From positions 6,099,501 to 6,163,500 of the forward strand of contig NC_066596.1 in the NCBI RefSeq assembly GCF_905475345.1: 64,000 bases of DNA, given 5' to 3'. The first letter of the stretch is position 1, and every line of letters begins with the position of its first letter. Source of the DNA: Vespula vulgaris. Its lineage: Eukaryota > Arthropoda > Insecta > Hymenoptera > Vespidae. The notes beneath the pieces were generated by a model, which saw nothing but the letters and a program-made list of their open reading frames with translations, was not told the origin of the DNA and did no database searches. Made by a program: the position numbers and the translations under genes. Positions 38,090-50,589 of the stretch are shown here, piece by piece.

Positions 38090-38320
38090 TTCTTGGTGTT
38101 GCTCGTACTGGCACGCGGTCTCGTAGCGATCACGAAGCAACAAGTGTCCGGAGGCCGTTGTCTTCGGCTCCGCCCCCGAGTCTCTGTTCTCTCGTATAGT
38201 TTCCTGCTGGAAACTGCCCCGAGGCGATGCAACCACCTCACTCGAGAGCTGATCGTGCCGTCAGCTAGAAATCCTCCGCGAATATAACAACATAAATACG
38301 CACGCGAGTTAACGAGATTC
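38090..38320 (+). promoter_or_regulatory. Candidate SoxE-b promoter island
   Basis: The last GC-rich, non-repetitive block before the SoxE-b coding start, 1.3-1.5 kb upstream. It includes an Sp1/KLF-type CTCCGCCCCC (about 38169-38178). Downstream to 39658 the sequence is mostly low complexity, which would suit a long 5' UTR. No TSS can be fixed. Confidence 0.3.
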
Positions 38321-39426
38321 TCGTTTTGAGAAAGAAAATTGTTTCTCTTTTTCTTCTCTTCTGCTTTTTTTTTCTCTTCATTTTTTTCAATATATATATC
38401 TATGTATATATATATATTTTTTTTTATTTATATAATTTTGTTTGGTGTGTGACAACGACAGTATTATCATCCTCCGTTCTCTCTCTCTCTCTCTCTTTTT
38501 TTCTTTTTTCTTTTGTCTCCTTTCTTACCTTTTCTCGATCCCTTTTTTCTTGTTTTTAATTTATCCTCGTCCATTCCATTTTCTCACGCTTAAAGATATA
38601 TTTATATATTTATATATATATATATCTATGTCTAATTTTCTTTTTGACAATAATTATTATTAATTCTTGTTATTAGTGTGTTTTCTTTTTTACATTTTGT
38701 TTGTCTGTTTTTTGCTTCGATTTTGAGTTCAATTGATTTTAGAAAAAAAAAAGAAAGAAGAAGTATATATATATATATGTGTGTGTGTATGTGTATGTAT
38801 ATACATATATATATATATATACACACGAGAAGAAAGGGATAGTTTATCATGGGAAATAATTTTCGATACATTTGCAATCGGAACATTCTCATAACGGAGG
38901 ACAAAAAGAAAAAGAACTTTGTGCAGTGACCTTTTTTTTTTTTTGTTCTAGTGTCCACTTTTAACAATTCTTATCTCTTCTCTCTTATCTTCTCATTCAT
39001 TAAAATTGAGTAACGATAGAAAGAAAGAGAGACAGAAATGGAAATATAATAATCGTCATTAAGTGAGAGCATAATTAATATAATGATTTGATCGAGACAA
39101 GATATATATCGATCGAGACACATTACCTCTCGAGTTATACAAAAGGAAATACTTAGGTGAAGAAAAGAAGAAGAAAGAAGATTCGAAGTGACGTCGTTTT
39201 CTTTCAATTCCAATTTTTTTTTTTTTTTGAGTTCTCTTCATTTTTTTCTCGTCTTTTTTTTTGGTGATATCGGAAGACATTGTTACACATGACTCTTTTC
39301 GTCGGTTGCGTTTCATTAATTCGCTTATTTATTTTATATTATTTATTTATTTTTTTCTCTTTTACGATGACCACGAGAAAACGATTATGAGCGTGAGAGA
39401 TAAATCGATGTTACTCGAACGTTAGA

Positions 39427-39484
39427 AAAGAAGAAGAAGAAGAAGAAGAAGAAGAAGAAGAAGAAGAAGAAGAAGAAGAAGAAA
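39427..39484. repeat. (GAA)n microsatellite
   Basis: AAG/GAA trinucleotide run of about 58 bp, 175 bp upstream of the SoxE-b start codon and probably in the 5' UTR or promoter. Confidence 0.95.
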
Positions 39485-39658
39485 AGTGTGGACCGGACGA
39501 TGACCGTTATCTGTGTGTGAGATAACATAATATAAACAATTTTCCTGTTAGTTGGTTCGTTCGTTCATTCGTTCGTTGATTCGTTTGTTTGTTTGTTTGT
39601 TTGTTTGTTTGTTTATTGGAACATTTCCGTGATCGCGATTAAAATAATTCATCGCGTA

Positions 39659-39772
39659 ATGATGAACGACATAATGGGTGATAATTCGGTTACTACGAAC
39701 AATTCTAATAACGCTAATAATCCTCATAATAATAATAATAATAATAATAATCATTCTAACAATGGGAGTATC

Positions 39773-39818
<46 letters not shown>

Positions 39819-42800
39819 GTCATAATAATAATAATAACAACAATAACGGAAAGACATCTACGGGAGCTATGGGGCCCAATGGTGGTGAAGGAATCAGTGC
39901 TGCCGTCGCTAAAGTTCTTCAAGGATATGATTGGACATTAGTACCGGTTGCTACTAAGTAAGCTCGTTTTTCTAATTTTTGCGTTTCGTTTTCTAATTAT
40001 TACTATGATAATCAAAATTAGATCAAGGACAAAACGTAGAGAGTATATATATATGTGTGTGTGTATGTGTGTGCGTGTGCGTGTATGTATGTAGATATCT
40101 ATCTCGTTTTATTTCGAATTTAAAAGTTCTTCTTTCATCATTTATACTTTGTATTTTATCTTCGTTGAGCTCTAATCTTTTTTAATTTTTAGAAATATTT
40201 AATTTTAGATAATAATAGAAATTAGCGTCGAGTAAATATCGGTATGGATTTTATGTCAAATTTAATTATTGTATCGTATTGGTTAGTATTTTTCTCGGTC
40301 TGTTAAATTACTTTCTAATCTTTTTTAATTTTTAGTTGGAAAATAATCGGAATTAGTGTCGAGTAAATGTCGGTCTCGTCTTATTTCAAATTCGATTATT
40401 TGATTTAGATATGTTTTTTTTCTCTTTTCTCTTTTTCTTTTTCTCTATATTTTTCTACGTTAAACAAGTTTCTAATCTTTTCTAATTTTTGTTAAAAGAT
40501 AATTGAAAATTAGCGTAGAACGAACAACGGTCTCGTTTTATCTCGAAATTAATTTTTTTATTATTTTTACTTCGTGCCTTTTTTTCCTTTCAATAATTGT
40601 AAACTACGTTAGAATGATTAGGACAATATTTGTCTACAATATTTCTTATCGCGTATTTGAATTCACCGTTGATATTAATTATGATAATTATGAAAAAAAA
40701 AAAAATAATGAAATTATATACAGATAGATATAAAAAAAAAAAAAAAAAACAGCGATCACTATTTTATCAATCAAACGATAATTCAATTAATCCAAACAAT
40801 TCAATCTACAAATCACTCTAACATCATTATTGTTATTTCATGAAATAATAATAATAATAATAATAATTATAATAATTACAACGACAGTAATGATAATAAT
40901 AATAAAAATAATGATTATTATTTGATGAATCATCATAAGTTAGTCATACTTATACAAGGTGTAAGAAAAAAGAAAAGTGAAAAGTGTTGAAAGAGAGAAA
41001 AGTTTGCAAAAAAAAAAAAGAAAGAAAGAAAGAAAGAAAGAAAGAAAAGAAAAGAAAAAGAAAGGAAAAAAAAATATAAGAAAACGCGAAGAAAGACGAT
41101 GGAAGATATAGGAGTATGGGGTGGAGAGGGAGGAGGGAGGAAGGGGGAGGAGGAGGAGAGGTTTTAAAAATACGTGACGCTAACTCAATTATGACGCACC
41201 CGTTTCCACGGCCTGGGAAACGACTTAAGCGAAGAAAAATGTCCTCGCTTGCCAATTAACGGAAATTAGCTAATTAATACCCGATCGCAATGTCTTATAA
41301 TACTTATTCCTCTTAGATTTTCACTCTTCTGCGTTTATTTTCAAACCGTTCCTTTTTACATCACGTGGCGTTCTCTGTTTCCAAGAATTGACAAAAAGGA
41401 AAAGAAGAAATAAGGAAATTTTTTTTTTTTTTTTTTTTAATTAAAAATAAAATTTCTGCAAGTACATACAATATTTACACACACACACATATATATATAC
41501 ATACACGTGTGTGTGTGTTTATAGAGTGACAAAGATAGAGACAGAAAGAAAAGCAAAAAGAAATATATATATATTTTTTTTTAATCTATAGAAATTTATA
41601 TATTAATATATATAAAGAAATTTATATATAATATATTATTTAATATATAGAAATATATATCTATTAAGATTTTATGATCAAAGAGATACATTGCAGCATC
41701 CCGTCGGACTGTGTGTAACAACTCGTTCGATATAATCGACGATGGCCTTTAAGTTCGAGAAAAATGACGCAACTAAAGAGTGCACGGTGTTCTGGTGTCT
41801 TCTAATTGCCTCTCGGTAATGCGAGATTAGAACCTTGAATAGAATGTTTCTCTTTTTTTTTTTTTTTCTTATTTCTTTCTCTCTTTTTTAATTATTATCA
41901 TTATTATCATTATTATCATATACATTATACGACGGTTTTTATTTGGCAGAGAACATACTTCTTCCTTTTCTTCTCACTTTTCTTCTTCTTCTTTTCATAT
42001 TTCTCTCTTCTGTTCTTTTTTTTTATCTTTTTATCAAACATCACGCGATTTCTCTTCGAATCAAACGTTAGACAGAAAGAACAGAGAGGTGGAGGGGTTG
42101 AGTGGAATGATTAGAAAATTTCTAACTCGTCGACGATCTCCTTATTTCATTTTTTTCTTTTTCTTTTCAAATTCTTACAAAACTTATTGATCCCAGTCCG
42201 ACCAGATTTTTCCAGAAAATTAAAAATTAATCGTTAAGGATTCTTTGTTTTTTTTTTCTTTTCTAGAGATTGAACGTTGAAAAATACACAAATTAAAAAT
42301 CGTAATGCCGTATCTGAAAATGATTATACAAATGCAGAGTTGGATATATTCTCTCGTGCGGCGTCGGTCTACGTGCCAGCCGGCTTATCGCTAACTCTCA
42401 ATTATATGAGTTATCTCGGGATGTGTAGTAAAGGGTACCGTGTTTATTTCTACTGATACGGGGGCCCGATAAAATCGACTGTTTTTTAATTCCCATGAGA
42501 GTTCTCTATGAGAATTTATGTATCTCCCTTTCTCTCTCTTTCTTTCTCTATCTCTCTCTTTCTTTCTTTCTTTTTTTTTTGCCGTCCATATTTACATTAA
42601 CTCCTGAAAGTTTACATTTAACGAAACATATTTATCGATAGCTATCTATTATTTAATTGTATCGATCAAATCGATAGAGTCTCGATATTAAACAAAAATT
42701 AATTGAACAATAACAAAATTTCTTTTCTTCTTAACATCAGACAATCGTAATTATTTTTTGAATATTGAATTGTTTAATCCTTTTGAATGATCTAGCTTAT

Positions 42801-44299
42801 CGATATCTCTCGATCACGTAGATTAATAAATTTTTATATTTTTTCATCTCGAATTGATAAGATAGTTAATGTATGATATTCGATTGTATTATATCGGAAA
42901 GTTGAAATTATTACGAGAGTTTATTTATTTTTCATAAATATACTTTTCCACGCGATCTCTTTCGCGATTAAATTTTTATGTGTTGATGTCGTCTCTTTAA
43001 AGAATCAAAAGTCGAAAAAAGAAAGGGCAAACAAAATTTCCATTAATTTATATTAGAATGTCTATGCTTTTAATTTTATGTTATTGCGAGAGAAGTTTCA
43101 AAAACTTTCCCCAAAACGATTTTCGCTTTAAGAAAAAAAAAATGAAAGAAAAAAAGCGTGTTAGAAATGTTGTCACGTTTCAAACGTGTTAGGTCGAATA
43201 GGTTTTATTAGCAAAAACATTAGTAATAGTAATAGTAGTAGTAGTAGTAGTAATAGTAGTAGTAGTGTAGTAATAGTAGTAGTAGTAGTAACATAAGTCG
43301 TAAGTCGATGTAAACGAGGTGTAAAGACTTAAAAAATTTTTTTTTTGCGTATCTAGGTAAACCATAAACGTGCGCGCGCGTTCGTCCAAGCTTTGCGTTT
43401 GCGACGAACCATCGCCGTGAAAACCGCCTTGTTAGTGAGCCCACGCTAATTACAAACGGCTCTTTCGGTTTACACACGGATTTAACGCCCCTCTTATTTC
43501 AAAGAGCCCGAAAATATACGAGACTCTATTCGAATACCTCTAAAGGCCATGTCGATTTTTATCGGCCCGTTTGTCTTTTGTCGTTGTGATCGATCGATCA
43601 ATTATTTTTTATTTTTTCTCCCTTCTCTATTTTTTTTTATTTTTTTTTTTTTTTTAATAATCGATCTGCCATTATGTTATATTAATCATGTTGATTCGTT
43701 TGTGCGTGTATATATATATATGTGTGTGTATATATATAAATTATTATTATATTAAATTATAGGTATATTATACAAATGAGGATACAAGTGACGAATATTG
43801 TATGTATGTATTTATATATAAAATTATTATTATTATTGAAATGTCATTGAATATAATAAAAGAATGAGTATTATAATAATTACTAATAAATATAATAAGA
43901 AATGATAATAATAAATTTCTTAACAATATTTCGTCACACATATTACATTAATTTATTACATATACAGTATAACAAATATTCATATATTATATTTTTATAT
44001 TACACATAATTTATATATTTATTTATATATAACTACAATTATCTATAATTATATACATATATAAAAACTACTTCTCCAATTTGACAATTTTACATTTCGA
44101 TATGCAATATACACCAAAAAAGAAAAGAAAAGAAAAGAAAAGAAAAAATAGAAAAATAAAAAGAGATCAGAAAAAGAATAAAAAAAAAAAAAAAGAAACT
44201 GAACCGAGCATGATCAGAACGAAGTTCGATTAATCAAAGAAAGAAAACACGAGAGAGAAAGAAAAAGAGAGAAATAGAAAGAGACATAGATACAAAGAT

Positions 44300-44331
<32 letters not shown>

Positions 44332-47300
44332 TCAGAAAAAGAAAGAAAGAAAGAAAGAAAGACAGAGGTGGCAGCAATCACGTCCGTCACGTTCTCGTTC
44401 AGGACCTAGGGTTAAAGTTTTATGAAGTCATCTTCTTGGAAAGAAAGGGATACGTCCCATTCGAAAGCCGTCACACGTTTTAACATCGGCAGTGTTATTT
44501 TAAGGCGAGCCTTAGAAATAAAAGCTCGCTGGGTAGATCGGTAGAAACGAGAAGGGTTGGTGGTAACGGTGATGAAGATGGTGGTGAGAGTGATGGTGGT
44601 ATTGGTGGTGTTACGGGAGAGTGGTACGGGGGTTGAATGTAGGAACGATGATGAGTCGGAGGGTGTAGGGGGAGTTTAGGTAAAAATTCTAATCCTTAAA
44701 CGATGCCCACCGTTTATTTCCTTCTGCAAGTCAGCGGATTATCTAGCGGAATATTATCATTTTATTTTCTTCTTCTTCCTCTTCTTTTTCTTTTTCTTCT
44801 ATTTCTTTTTTCTTTTTTTTTTTTTGTTCTTTTCCTCTGGCTTTATTTTTTGTATTCTATAAGGAGAGCGAATAATAAGATATTCTTGATATTTAAAAAA
44901 AATGTATTTTTCTCGTTATTATTATTATTTTAAATAGACGAAAGATCGAGCGAGTCGAAGATTTAAAGGATAGGTGACAAAAAATCGCTTCCAATGAAGA
45001 TAATGTCTACTAATTGCAGGGGCTCTGGCGACAAAAGGGCGGCACACGTGAAGAGACCAATGAACGCTTTCATGGTATGGGCACAAGCTGCCAGGCGGAG
45101 ACTGGCTGATCAACATCCACAACTTCATAACGCCGAACTCTCGAAAACTTTGGGAAAATTGTGGCGGTGAGTTTGATCTGTTTAATCAAATGAATGTACG
45201 TTCTTTTTTATTGAAAATATTGAAGAGAGAAAGTGTTAGAAGACGAGAAATCAAATAATGATCCTTTTCGAGCAAAGTTCTGAACAAGATAATCGAAAAT
45301 TTTGTTTTGTTTTATTAAAATATATTTACAATCAACGAATTCACGTATACTTATAGATATTTGATAAAAGTGACACATTTATCATTTAATGTAACACAAA
45401 AATATTTCTATAATTAAAAACAAGATGTATATATTTATATATTATAATGATGACAAAATAGTGATCTTTGAAAAATTTTAGATAATAGGAAATACATACA
45501 CACATATATATTTATATACACGTTTTTGATATTTTTAAATAACACATTTATCATTCGTTTTATCCGCGAATAAGTGTAGATATATGTAGGAAATAGATAT
45601 AAGATTACTTTTTTCTTTTTCTTTTTTCTCTTTTCTTTTTGAAACATCTCAAGATAACAGATTTGATTTCGTTTTCATATTATTCGATCGTATTTGTGTC
45701 GGCTAAAGAATTTCCGTCTCGTGGTTAGTCGGAAAGGCACCGTCCCGATAAAATTAATCGGCACCACGTGTCTTCAATCGGCTGCCTTTCCATTCTCGAT
45801 CAGATAAGAACGATTCTCACAGATGCGAACTTGGCAAGCTGCGAGCACCCGGCCATGTAGAAAGAGGAGAATCGTCTTTCATGATCTTTAAGCTTTAAGC
45901 AAGAGCGTTTTACTTCGTGGAAAAAAAAATATATATATATATTTATATACGTATATATATATATATATGTGCGTGTGAAAGAGATAAGGATATTTTCTCT
46001 CTTTTTTTTTTTATCGATTTTATTTTTTATTCTTTTTTTTTTTATTACCATCAATCATCACCTTAATATTAAATAAAACAAAATCGTATAATATTTTAAT
46101 ATTAGTTAATAAAGTATCATAGAAATAATGATTAATACAAATAAAAATGATTCGTTAGATGATACGTACGTGAAAATGATATATTTTATGGGACACTTTG
46201 GTTCTATCATTATTTTTCTTTTTTTTTGTTTTTGTTTTTATATATTTTCTTTTTTTCTTTTACGAACAAATATGCATATATATATATATATATGTATGTG
46301 TGTATGTGTGTGTGTATATAATATTAAAGACACGTTCTTACCACGTGGCGCCAAAGACTACACGTGGTATGTTACAAGTGTCTCTGTTGCTCGAAAGAAG
46401 TAATGTGAATCGTGTTGAATTTACGAGTGACGAATATATTCAACATCTAACTGATACTTCGTATGATCTGGATCCTTGAAAAACTTGAAAAATCTATCAA
46501 AAATAAAAATAGCGAAATAAAATTCGAGCTATGAATTAAATATGTATGTATATATATATATATAGAATACTATTTACGATCAATAAAAAATATTTGCAAT
46601 TAATAAAATAAAAAAAAAAACCAGAAGAAAAAATATATATATTTTCTTGTAAATTAAACTATAAGATAAAAAATATAATTCGCTCGATACGAAGATACTA
46701 TATTTCAAACATTACAGTCGATAGTCGGTCTACAATTTTCTTTTAAAAAAATTGTCAACGAAAATTGATTAAATAAACTTAATATTTTTATTACCATTTA
46801 TATATATATATATACATATATCAAAATAATATTTTATCATCGTTTATTATATATCATCGAAAATTATAATTTTATTATGATTCACATATATAAATATATA
46901 TAAAAAATAATACCGTATTATCATTAATTATATATCATTAAAAACTATAATTCTTTTCTTTTCTTTTCTTTTTTCTTTTTTTTTCTTTAAAAGCCATAGA
47001 AAATTAGATATTCTTTTTTCTTCTATGTTATATCAAATTGTGAAAGTAGAAAGGGACAGAATTTAGTTATACGTATTTGACTAAGTAAAATCGAAAGAGA
47101 GAAAAGATGACTCGAAGACGATTTCATTTCCTGGTTGGGCCTAACGAGGGGCCCCCAGCGAGTCTCACAAGAGATCATCAGAGGACCCGCCGACAAGGCC
47201 CCCCATAGCGAATCATTTTATTATATACCGACTCGATCGCGATTCGATCCGATCCGATCCGATCCGATCCGATCCGATCCGATCCGATCCGATCCGATCC

Positions 47301-47476
47301 GATAGTCGATCCGATAGCCGATCAATTTCCCAACGAAACGTTCGTTCGACTTGTCTCGAAAGTGGAACGAATAAACGCGGAAGAATTTTTATGGGATATC
47401 TATGGAATATAATATCAATATTCGATTATCTTATCGTCAATAAAAAATCAATGACGATTGAAAGAATTTTGAAATT

Positions 47477-47529
<53 letters not shown>

Positions 47530-47539
47530 GAGTGTACTA

Positions 47540-47572
<33 letters not shown>

Positions 47573-48100
47573 AAGAGGAAGGTTACTAAAGAGTTTTTTT
47601 AACTTCTTAAAAAGTAATTATTTAGCACCTTTAAAATGGACCTAACGTCACTTAACACTTTTTACCGAGGATGTAAATTATTTTGAGAATATAGTCAGTA
47701 AAGTTTTAGTGACTGTTTCAATGGAAAGAACGATTTAAACGTTAAATCGGGCCGAAGAAGTGTTTAAACGAAGTTTTAAGTGTGAAATATTTTTTTCTAA
47801 TCGATAATTCGAAATGGTGTTTGTTTGAGTTTCATTGAAAAATCGCTGATATTAATTTAATTTGAATAATCTTCATGTATTTGATTTTCTCAGATATCCG
47901 GGTCATTAGATAACTCGAAGTCGTGTTTATTGGAGATTTCTTTTAGAAATCTTAGAAATTATTTTTATTCAAATAAAGATGAGATAGCGTCTGTATAGAC
48001 GTTCGTATATTTATTAAAAAAATTGTAATTCTCTCAAAGAAGGATCTCAAAGGAAAGAATAATAACATTTTTAAATAAGATAATAACCAACAATATATTA

Positions 48101-48136
<36 letters not shown>

Positions 48137-50547
48137 GTATTTCTCACAAAGAAAAAATAAAAAAGAAAAATGAAAAAGAAATATAAAAAAATGTCGAGAA
48201 AGAACAAGTAAGAGAAAAAGTAAGAAAAAGTAAGAAAAAAATTAAAAAAAAAAAAAAAGAAAAATAGAAAAAAGAAATGGCAGGTTCGGAAAAATTCACC
48301 TGACAGGGACAAGGAACGTATTGTGTTGTTATGAGATAGATATTCTTGATGGTGGGCCTTTATCTCAAGCAGGAACCGGCCGGCAGCTGCCAGCACGCGC
48401 CAAGGATGAACCGTGATATCTGTTTTCTTTTTGTCGGCAAACACGCCTTCTAATATCTTCAATGGTGATACCTTACAAACGGACGAATCGTACGTGGACG
48501 AAAACTCTTACGAGAATGGTAGAGATTTATTTCTGTCACCAATATAGTTACACCTGGATATCTGAATATATATATATATATATATACATACACATATATA
48601 AGTGTGTGTATATATTTTGTGTACGTGTATATTATGTATGTGGGAGATGGGTGGTTGGATGGTAGGAGTTTTATTTTATTTAATTATATGATAGAATAAC
48701 TTGGAGAATTAAGTAATTCTTTTTTTTTTCTTTTTTCTTTTTTTAAAGAAGAAAGGAAGATAAGAAAGATGATTTGTAAGAATTGAATGGAGAGAATATC
48801 AAGTGCGACGTTTTTTTTTTTTTTGAATCTTTTTGTTATTTTTGCATCTACGAAATCAATGTTTCTTTAAATTACTCTTTTACATATTCTTTTTTATCTT
48901 TGTACATCCGTTTTTTTTTATGTTATCTTACATCTTTTATATATATATATATTTTTATAATATTCATACGTATATATAAATATTAATATGTATAAACAAA
49001 AAAGAGTTTGTTAGCAATCTACGCAATTAATTATATTATCGAGGATTTATAATGAAATCGTTCGTTGTATCGAACGTAAAAAGAGATCGAATTTCGATCA
49101 AAGAGAGACGATACTCAATGATAAGAGAGTCAAGAAGAGTGTAGTAAACCTAATTGGTTGATCCTGGGTTGCATCTGGCGTTTGAAAAAGAGGCTGCGAA
49201 GAGAAGCCTATCGTTGGTTGGTAGGCCGAAGGAGGGTAAAGAAAAAAAAAAAAAGAGAAAATAAGAAAAGAAAGAAAGAAAGAAAGAAAGAAAAAGAAAG
49301 ATAGAAAAGAAAAAGAAAAAGAAAAAGAAAAAACGTCAACCCGAGACAGAGTCCATTGACCAGATGCTACTCTCTCTCTCTCTCTCTCTTTCTCTTTCTG
49401 TCACACTCTATCTATCTCTCTTTCTCTCTCTCTTTCTCTCTTTCTGTCTTTCTCTCTCTTTCTGCTGTTAAAGACATGACAAAACATATATCCGTTAAAC
49501 TCGAGGATGCAAAACGTTGCTTTTAATGTACACACGTACATTCGAGCTGGTCAAGAGCTCTGCAAGACGTGGGATTTAAATTTCGAAGAGACAGAGACAC
49601 CGAGTATATTGGTACTTCGAGGAACAGAGACAGAGAGAGAAACAGAGAGAGAGAGAGAGAGGGAAAAGTTACGTTTATAGATGAGTAAGATCGATAAGAT
49701 CGATAAGAATCTAAGCAACGTCTCTAATTCTCGGTTTAGTTTCTAATTCTTATCATTCGAAGAAACTATTTCTTGTTCTGATTTTCATCTTCTTATTCTA
49801 TCTTAAGAAAACGAGAGAGAGAGAGAGAGAGAAGATTAATTAAAACGAGATTAGATCTTCTTAGAATTTATTAGAATAACAACCACGAGTTAAATAACTG
49901 AATGAAGATAAATAAATTTTGTCTTTCTTTCTTTCTTTCTTTCTTTCTTTTTTTTTTCTTTTAAATGATTACATTAAATTAAAAAAATTCGATCGAACGA
50001 ACGAACGATTGAAAATCAGATTGAAAATAAATCGCCAACGATTGATGTAAATGATTTATTTGAATAAATTCGTTCGTAAGTATGGAAATCCAATTCCTCG
50101 AAGAACAATAGAAATTAGATCGATTAGAAAGGATATTGGAAGAAAGAGAATAAAATTTCGATCGACGTACACCGGAAATGAAAGGAACAAAGGAACGTTC
50201 GAACATTTTCGTTCGTCGCGAAGAAAAGAATATCTCTCTAATAAAAATGATGGTGAAATGATCGATTGGAAATAAAATTACGAGAGACCTATGCATGCGT
50301 ACATATCAGGAGAAAATTAATAAATAAATAAATAAATAAATAAAAATAATTAAAGAAAGAAAGAAAGAAAGAAAGAAAGAGAGAAAGAAAGAAAGAAAGA
50401 AAGAAAAAAAAAAGAAAAATTTTAAGAACACTTCGTGACGCCATATTATACCGGAAAACCTTATCGTTCTTTAGGGGTCTTTAAGGAGAGCCCAGTGGGA
50501 ACGTAAACACAAAACTTCTCTCTCTCTCTCTCTCTCTTATTCTCGAG

Positions 50548-50589
<42 letters not shown>

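Larger units (their letters stand above)
30374..39658. other. Head-to-head interval between the two SoxE genes
   Basis: 9.3 kb between the start codons of SoxE-a and SoxE-b with no supported gene. It must carry both promoters and 5' UTRs. CT/GA and TA microsatellites dominate. Non-repetitive islands occur at about 31340-31710, 32640-32790, 33590-33780, 34930-35280, 35940-36200, 36690-36900, 37080-37140 and 38090-38320. The 200-bp open frames over these islands have no recognisable protein features. Confidence 0.6.

Noticed and set aside
49979..50296. 105-residue minus-strand frame (and 74-residue plus frame) of mixed composition in SoxE-b intron 2
   Set aside because: No family likeness, no splice or promoter context, and the frames overlap on both strands as expected from AT-rich DNA with TCGA-rich words. 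Kept only as part of the intron description.
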